Assembly (NCBI GenBank): GCA_938046115.1
Contig: CALIXX010000041.1
Coordinates: forward strand, 1-8,084
Source: an uncultured Candidatus Saccharibacteria bacterium
Lineage (GTDB): Bacteria > Patescibacteriota > Saccharimonadia > Saccharimonadales > Saccharimonadaceae
Reading direction: 5' to 3'
DNA: 8,084 nucleotides
Each line of letters starts with the position of its first letter. The stretch's first letter is position 1. The notes beneath the pieces were generated by a model. The model was not told the DNA's origin. It did no database searches and was given only the letters and a program-made list of their open reading frames with translations. Both the position numbers and the translations under genes were made by a program. Shown here piece after piece: positions 4,439 through 8,084 of the stretch.

Positions 4439-5728
4439 CTACAGATAGATATACGTATCGTACGTGCTGGCGGGCACCGTCATTTCGCTATAATGACCCC
4501 AGCCAGGGCCGCCGGCATTGAAGTAATTGAACTGACTAATGCGGACAGTGTTGCTGCCAGCGTCGTAGCCTTCGATGTAGACGATATGCCCATACTGCCC
4601 TGCTGAGATAACACCAAGGGCATTGGCTCGTGGAGTGCGGCCGGTTGAGAAGCCAGCATTGCGAGCAGCAGCTGGCCACATATTGGCGTTGCCCCAGTAG
4701 CGTGGTGCGTAGCCAGTCTTTTGGTAGGTCTTCCAGGCAGTGTAGCTCACACACTGGCGGCAGCCATAGCCCAGTGGGTCTTCGCCGCCACCGGATGCAC
4801 CACCGTGCGACAGCGCATTGGCGTCAACGGTGCAGCCACCGGCCCATGGGTAGCCACCCATCGAGCCATCACCAGAGGTAATACCAAGTGAACCACCACC
4901 ACCAGCGTTGCGGATGGCCGCTTGGATGGCATCCTGCTGCGCCTTTTGGACGCGGGCTTTCTCACTCTCGCGATCGGCGGTGAGCTTTTGGTAGTTTGCT
5001 TCTTCATTTTGCGTGCGAGCAAGGAGGTCAGCTTGCTCGCGCTCCTTGGCGGCGAGGGCTTCGCGGGCGTTCTTTTGGTCGGCCAAGACACGCTCGACTT
5101 CCTTCTTTTGCTCTTCTAGCTGCTTTTTGAGCTTATTGACCCGGGTGATCGTCTCGCTCAGCGTGGTCTGGATGCTATCGCGGCGATCTTGCTCCACTAC
5201 ATAGTCGCCAAGGCTCCGGCTACTGGCCAGCATCTCCAGCGGGCTAATGGTGCGGTCGACATACATATCGGCCAGCGTGTCGCCCAAGGCATCTTGGTTG
5301 GCCTTGATGTCGCGCTTAGTCTGAGCAATCTTCTCCTGCAGTTGGTCGTGCTTCTTCTGGCTGATATCGATCTGCGCTTGGATCATTGCCTTCTGCTTCG
5401 ACAAGACTTCGAGCTCATTTTGCAAGCTCTTCGCTTTCTCGTTCAGCTCCTTGGCCTGCGACTGATACTGCCCAATCTCCTTATTGAGCGCATCGATCTG
5501 CCGCTGATATTCCTCCTGCGACACAGCCGAGGCAGTCCCGGTGGTCACCCCGAGGTAGGTGCTAACCGGCGTACTGAGCGCCATAATCACGGCAGCCGCC
5601 ACGATGACCGACTTGGTGGCAAGCCCCTTGGTTTTTTTGGGTGCGGCCACAGCAGTGTGGGCACGCGAAACAGATGTGGTGGATTGTTTCATATTTCTTA
5701 TGGTAACAAGCGGTGTGTGCTTTGTCAA
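4439..5728 (-). CDS. Secreted coiled-coil/CHAP peptidoglycan hydrolase (PcsB-like, FtsEX partner)
   Basis: A 429-residue secreted wall hydrolase with the build of streptococcal PcsB. A basic N-region is followed by a signal segment (about 40-58, SVIVAAAVIMALSTPV) with a likely cleavage after ASA (66-68). A long coiled coil runs from about 70 to 275, broken near 145-185 by DMYVDRTISPLEMLASSRS. A Gly-rich linker (275-320) leads to a CHAP domain (about 320-429) with probable nucleophile Cys326 in CRQCVSYTAW and His381 in YGHIVYIE. The position often held by Glu before Asn reads Gln399 in ISQFN. CHAP enzymes cut peptide cross-links or amide bonds in peptidoglycan; PcsB needs FtsEX to be activated. 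The gene follows ftsX by 23 bases. I chose TTG at 5728 because AAAGGAGG (5742-5735) lies 6 bases before it. GTG at 5731 or ATG at 5692 (417 residues, leaderless promoter) are alternatives. In-frame codons further upstream lie inside ftsX and are unlikely starts. Confidence 0.92.
   Translation of the reverse strand: MTKHTPLVTIRNMKQSTTSVSRAHTAVAAPKKTKGLATKSVIVAAAVIMALSTPVSTYLGVTTGTASAVSQEEYQRQIDALNKEIGQYQSQAKELNEKAKSLQNELEVLSKQKAMIQAQIDISQKKHDQLQEKIAQTKRDIKANQDALGDTLADMYVDRTISPLEMLASSRSLGDYVVEQDRRDSIQTTLSETITRVNKLKKQLEEQKKEVERVLADQKNAREALAAKEREQADLLARTQNEEANYQKLTADRESEKARVQKAQQDAIQAAIRNAGGGGSLGITSGDGSMGGYPWAGGCTVDANALSHGGASGGGEDPLGYGCRQCVSYTAWKTYQKTGYAPRYWGNANMWPAAARNAGFSTGRTPRANALGVISAGQYGHIVYIEGYDAGSNTVRISQFNYFNAGGPGWGHYSEMTVPASTYDTYIYL
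5700..5728 (-). promoter_or_regulatory. Internal promoter for the CHAP hydrolase, leaderless on ATG 5692
   Basis: Perfect TTGACA (5728-5723), a 17-base spacer, and TACCAT (5705-5700, four of six). The -10 ends 7 bases before ATG 5692, the spacing seen at other leaderless candidates here. The TTG of TTGACA is also the Shine-Dalgarno-led start codon at 5728, so the two initiation signals overlap. Confidence 0.55.
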
Positions 5729-5751
5729 CACGGACCTCCTTTGTATCAATG

Positions 5752-6732
5752 CTAAATCTTTAGGTAACGGCGAGTGGCTACTAGCGATGAGATGACGCCA
5801 ATGCATGCGCCTAGTGCCATCATCACCAGGGCGATAAGCCACCAGTAGGATGCTGCCATATCAATGGTGGGCTGGAGAGCCACCCCCCACTTTTTGAGCG
5901 AATTGCCTGAGAGAAAGAGCGTAATGATACCCAGCGTGGTCGCAATCACCGCGGCAATTACCCCATACACCACTGCCTCCACGAGGAATGGCCCGCGAAT
6001 AAAGCCCCGGTCGGCGCCAATCAGCTTCATCATCTCGATCTCATCGCGCCGGTTGAAGATCGCCATACGGATGGTATTGAAGATAATCAAGAATGAAATA
6101 GCGATAAAGAGCACACTAGCCGCTACTCCAGCCTTTTGCGACATATGCGTCCACTCTGCGATGCGCGTCGTACCGTTGCGCCGCTGGCTCATAAAGGTTG
6201 GCGTTTGGGTGGCGCTAATCAGAGGTTTGAGCGCAGAATTAGTATTGACGAAGTCTATCAGCTGCGATGTGTCGTTGTTGTCGTGCAGTGTGATGCGAAT
6301 CGTCGCGGGCAGCAAGTTTGTCGCTTCGTTCAGGGCGTGCAATTTGGCCTCGTCGTCCTTGTTGGCCTTGGCGAATTGCTCCTTGGCTTCCTCGGTGCTA
6401 ATGAAGCGGACTGACTCGACGTTGCTGAGGCGGCGCAAGCTCACCAGCACTGGCTGAGCACGCTCCTCCGAGACATCAGGGCGGAGGTAGATCGAGCGGT
6501 CGATATCCTTGTTGATGGCCTGAGCGGTGTCGGCCAGTGAACGCTGCGCAACGAAGGTCGTAAAGACAATCAAGAGCGTAATCGTCATCACCAGCGTCGC
6601 AGCAACGGTCAGCCAGGCGTTGCGGCTAAAGTTATTAACGCCGTAGTGGCACATCCGGACAAACGTCAGCCACTGGCGACGGCGGCGCTTTTGCTGCATC
6701 AGGGCACGGGCGGTATCTTTGCGGCGACTCAT
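5752..6732 (-). CDS. ftsX: Cell division protein FtsX (ABC transporter-like permease)
   Basis: A 326-residue integral membrane protein that pairs with FtsE and relays its ATPase cycle to a peptidoglycan hydrolase outside the membrane. The order is a strongly basic cytoplasmic N-terminus (RRKD..QQKRRRR), TM1 (about 41-62), a large extracellular loop (63-199) that would contact the hydrolase, then TM2 (202-222), TM3 (249-275) and TM4 (296-318) and a short basic C-terminus. NRRDEIEMMKLIGA (227-240), just after TM2, is the conserved cytoplasmic segment of FtsX/MacB-type permeases. Its ATG overlaps the ftsE stop in ATGA, indicating coupled translation; AGGGAG (6747-6742) lies 9 bases upstream. The stop is TAG, 23 bases before the hydrolase start. 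Length is typical of the family. Confidence 0.95.
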   Translation of the reverse strand: MSRRKDTARALMQQKRRRRQWLTFVRMCHYGVNNFSRNAWLTVAATLVMTITLLIVFTTFVAQRSLADTAQAINKDIDRSIYLRPDVSEERAQPVLVSLRRLSNVESVRFISTEEAKEQFAKANKDDEAKLHALNEATNLLPATIRITLHDNNDTSQLIDFVNTNSALKPLISATQTPTFMSQRRNGTTRIAEWTHMSQKAGVAASVLFIAISFLIIFNTIRMAIFNRRDEIEMMKLIGADRGFIRGPFLVEAVVYGVIAAVIATTLGIITLFLSGNSLKKWGVALQPTIDMAASYWWLIALVMMALGACIGVISSLVATRRYLKI

Positions 6733-7412
6733 TGACGGTAACTCCCTCTGGCTTGGTCGTGCGTGATCTTGCCATGCTCGATGGTAATGACGCGGCGCTT
6801 GAGCCGGTTAACGATCTCGACATTGTGGGTGGTCAGTAGCACGGTCGTGCCATATTTATTAATCTTCTCGAGCAAACGGACGATATCCCAGCTGTGCTTG
6901 GGGTCGAGGTTGCCAGTGGGCTCATCAGCAATGAGAATCTTGGGCTGGCGCACAACGGCACGGGCAATCGCCACGCGCTGGCGTTCACCACCACTGAGCT
7001 GGTGCGGAAACTGCTTCTCTTTGCCCCGGAGGCCAACGAGGTCGATTACCTTAGGTACTGTGTTCTTGATCTCGCGGTTGCTCATGCCTGCAATCTCCAG
7101 CGCAAAGGCGACGTTTTCAAACACCGTGCGCTGCGGCAACAGCTTAAAATCCTGAAACACCACACCAATCTTGCGGCGCAGTAGTGGAATATGCTTATCC
7201 TTGAGGGTGTCGTAGTCGATACCACCGACCACAATCTTACCCGTCGTGGGCTTCTCTTCGCGAGTGAGGAGCTTAAGTAGCGTGCTCTTGCCCGCCCCGC
7301 TCGTGCCAATAATAACGACAAACTCATTGGGCTCAACGTGCAAGCTCACCCGATCAAGCGCCGGCTTGGCATCCTTATCATACCGTTTGGTTACTCTGTC
7401 TAACAATATCAC
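6729..7412 (-). CDS. ftsE: Cell division ATP-binding protein FtsE
   Basis: A 227-residue cytoplasmic ABC ATPase that powers the FtsEX complex at the division site. All ABC motifs are intact: Walker A GTSGAGKS (36-43), Q-loop Gln87 in VFQDFKLL, signature LSGGERQR (139-146), Walker B ILIADE with catalytic Glu164, D-loop NLD (168-170) and H-loop His196 in TTHN. Length and the short KRYDKDAKPALD start match FtsE rather than a lipoprotein-release ATPase, and the adjacent ftsX settles the assignment. The start is GTG at 7412; no Shine-Dalgarno sequence precedes it, but TATACT (7424-7419) ends six bases upstream, so a leaderless mRNA is likely. It lies 41 bases after prfB. The TGA stop overlaps the ftsX ATG and is the only TGA stop in the window. 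Confidence 0.96.
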   Translation of the reverse strand: MILLDRVTKRYDKDAKPALDRVSLHVEPNEFVVIIGTSGAGKSTLLKLLTREEKPTTGKIVVGGIDYDTLKDKHIPLLRRKIGVVFQDFKLLPQRTVFENVAFALEIAGMSNREIKNTVPKVIDLVGLRGKEKQFPHQLSGGERQRVAIARAVVRQPKILIADEPTGNLDPKHSWDIVRLLEKINKYGTTVLLTTHNVEIVNRLKRRVITIEHGKITHDQARGSYRQ

Positions 7413-7425
7413 TATACCAGTATAG
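7412..7425. repeat. Perfect 14-bp inverted repeat over the ftsE -10 and start
   Basis: CTATAC, two bases, GTATAG. It covers the whole TATACT box and reaches the first base of the GTG start. A two-base loop is too tight for a good RNA hairpin, so a DNA-binding dimer site or chance AT-box symmetry are the options. Confidence 0.45.
7419..7424 (-). promoter_or_regulatory. -10 box of a possible leaderless ftsE promoter
   Basis: TATACT on the minus strand, then GGTATA, then GTG. No acceptable -35 is found at 16 to 18 bases upstream. A second TATAGT-like box (7416-7411) overlaps the start codon and could not serve this GTG. Confidence 0.4.
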
Positions 7426-7453
7426 CATATGGCTGGGGGATGGAGCGAGAAAG

Positions 7454-8084
7454 CTACGACTTCTCCCCCACTCCCATCGCCAAATACGCCTCGATAAAGC
7501 CGTCGATGGCGCCGTCGAGGACGGCTTGGGCATCGTGGGCTTCGTGTTTGGTGCGGGTGTCTTTGACGAGAGTATAGGGATGAAGCACATAGTTGCGGAT
7601 TTGCGCACCCCAGCTAGCGGACTCACCAGTGCGGAGGTCGGCCAGACTGGCGGCTTGCTGCTCGTGCTGGAGCTGAGCCAGGCGCGAGCGTAGGATAGTG
7701 AGAGCTGTCTCGCGGTTTTGGATCTGGCTGCGCTCGTTCTGAATCGCAACGACGATACCAGTCGGCAAATGGGTAACGCGCACTGCCGAGTCGGTCGTAT
7801 TAACGCCCTGCCCGCCCTTGCCACCACTGCGGTAGACGTCGATCCGGAGGTCTTTGTCCTCAAGCTGCACCTGCTCAGGCTCAGCGATCTCTGGCATCAC
7901 CTCCACCAAAGCAAAGCTTGTCTGGCGCAAATGATCAGCATTAAATGGGCTCAGCCGCACCAAGCGGTGCACACCCTTCTCTGACTTGAGGTAGCCATAG
8001 GCATTGTGGCCTTCAATTTCCAGGGTCACACTCTTAATGCCCGCTTCTTCCCCGTCTTGATAATCCAAGACCGTTACCTTGAAA
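7454..8084 (-). CDS. prfB: Peptide chain release factor 2, C-terminal part (5' end outside window)
   Basis: RF2 ends translation at UGA and UAA by recognising the stop codon and triggering peptidyl-tRNA hydrolysis. The frame enters from the right edge reading FKVTVLDYQDG and gives 209 complete codons plus stop; the roughly 150 N-terminal residues are missing. The stop-codon-reading tripeptide SPF (codons at 7951-7943), which separates RF2 from RF1, and the catalytic GGQ (7816-7808) in GGKGGQGVNTTDSAVR are both present. The end, QAVLDGAIDGFIEAYLAMGV, is typical RF2. TTG at 8068 would be a false internal start. The autoregulatory frameshift site seen in many prfB genes would lie upstream and cannot be judged. 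prfB next to ftsEX is a common arrangement. The stop is TAG. Confidence 0.96.
   Translation of the reverse strand, partial: FKVTVLDYQDGEEAGIKSVTLEIEGHNAYGYLKSEKGVHRLVRLSPFNADHLRQTSFALVEVMPEIAEPEQVQLEDKDLRIDVYRSGGKGGQGVNTTDSAVRVTHLPTGIVVAIQNERSQIQNRETALTILRSRLAQLQHEQQAASLADLRTGESASWGAQIRNYVLHPYTLVKDTRTKHEAHDAQAVLDGAIDGFIEAYLAMGVGEKS

Noticed and set aside
5189..5755. 188-codon plus-strand open frame opposite the CHAP hydrolase and its start region
   Set aside because: It is the antisense of a clear coiled-coil/CHAP gene; its Leu-rich translation mirrors the Lys/Glu/Gln codons of the coiled coil and it has no start signals.
5729..5842. Longer N-terminus for the CHAP hydrolase from GTG at 5842
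   Set aside because: It would overlap the ftsX coding end by 91 bases and read through the Shine-Dalgarno sequence; the added residues are not signal-like.
1..8084. CRISPR array, tRNA or rRNA genes, insertion sequences, attachment sites, prophage genes
   Set aside because: No regularly spaced repeats, no T-arm-like motif with a cloverleaf, no transposase or integrase motifs and no long terminal repeats were seen on either strand.
7454..8084. Alternative assignment of the release factor as RF1
   Set aside because: The stop-recognition tripeptide is SPF, as in RF2, and the flanking sequence and C-terminus follow RF2.

Overview
The window looks like chromosomal DNA from a small-genome bacterium, most likely a Patescibacteria/CPR member close to Candidatus Saccharibacteria (TM7). 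That placement is an inference. It rests on a divergent short L27, a stand-alone receiver protein with a Lys-Ser-Gln ending to its last motif, several conserved-looking but unrecognised small proteins, and a mixture of Shine-Dalgarno-led and apparently leaderless genes. No search was possible. Nothing suggests a mobile element, CRISPR array, prophage, rRNA or tRNA.

Left part (1-1106): a partial minus-strand gene leaves the window at base 1 and starts at 277 with a good ribosome binding site. A 305-base intergenic region follows, with promoters facing both ways. rpmA (L27, 583-861, plus) comes next with a consensus promoter and a clear intrinsic terminator. About 190 bases after it hold no convincing gene, only possible RNA structure.

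Middle part (1107-3654), all minus strand: reading from 3514 down, a membrane-anchored PDZ/S41 carboxyl-terminal processing protease, a single-domain response regulator, and an unrecognised 205-residue protein. Each has a -10-like element 6 to 8 bases before its start codon and little or no Shine-Dalgarno sequence, so they may be made from leaderless mRNAs. An unrecognised cysteine-containing 237-residue protein (3655-4368) is transcribed divergently from the protease.

Right part (4439-8084), all minus strand: prfB (RF2, 5' end outside the window), ftsE, ftsX and a secreted coiled-coil/CHAP peptidoglycan hydrolase of PcsB type. ftsE and ftsX overlap by 4 bases and the hydrolase follows 23 bases after ftsX. 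This matches the known FtsEX-hydrolase mechanism: cytoplasmic ATP hydrolysis by FtsE is passed through FtsX to a coiled-coil hydrolase outside the membrane, coupling wall cleavage to division. The set ends at a strong terminator shared with the convergent 237-residue gene. A CtpA/B-like protease near ftsEX recalls the Bacillus ftsE-ftsX-ctpB neighbourhood.

The most interesting signals are at gene starts: repeated leaderless-type promoter geometry, perfect inverted repeats lying on the starts of ftsE and the S41 protease, and two competing start signals for the CHAP hydrolase.
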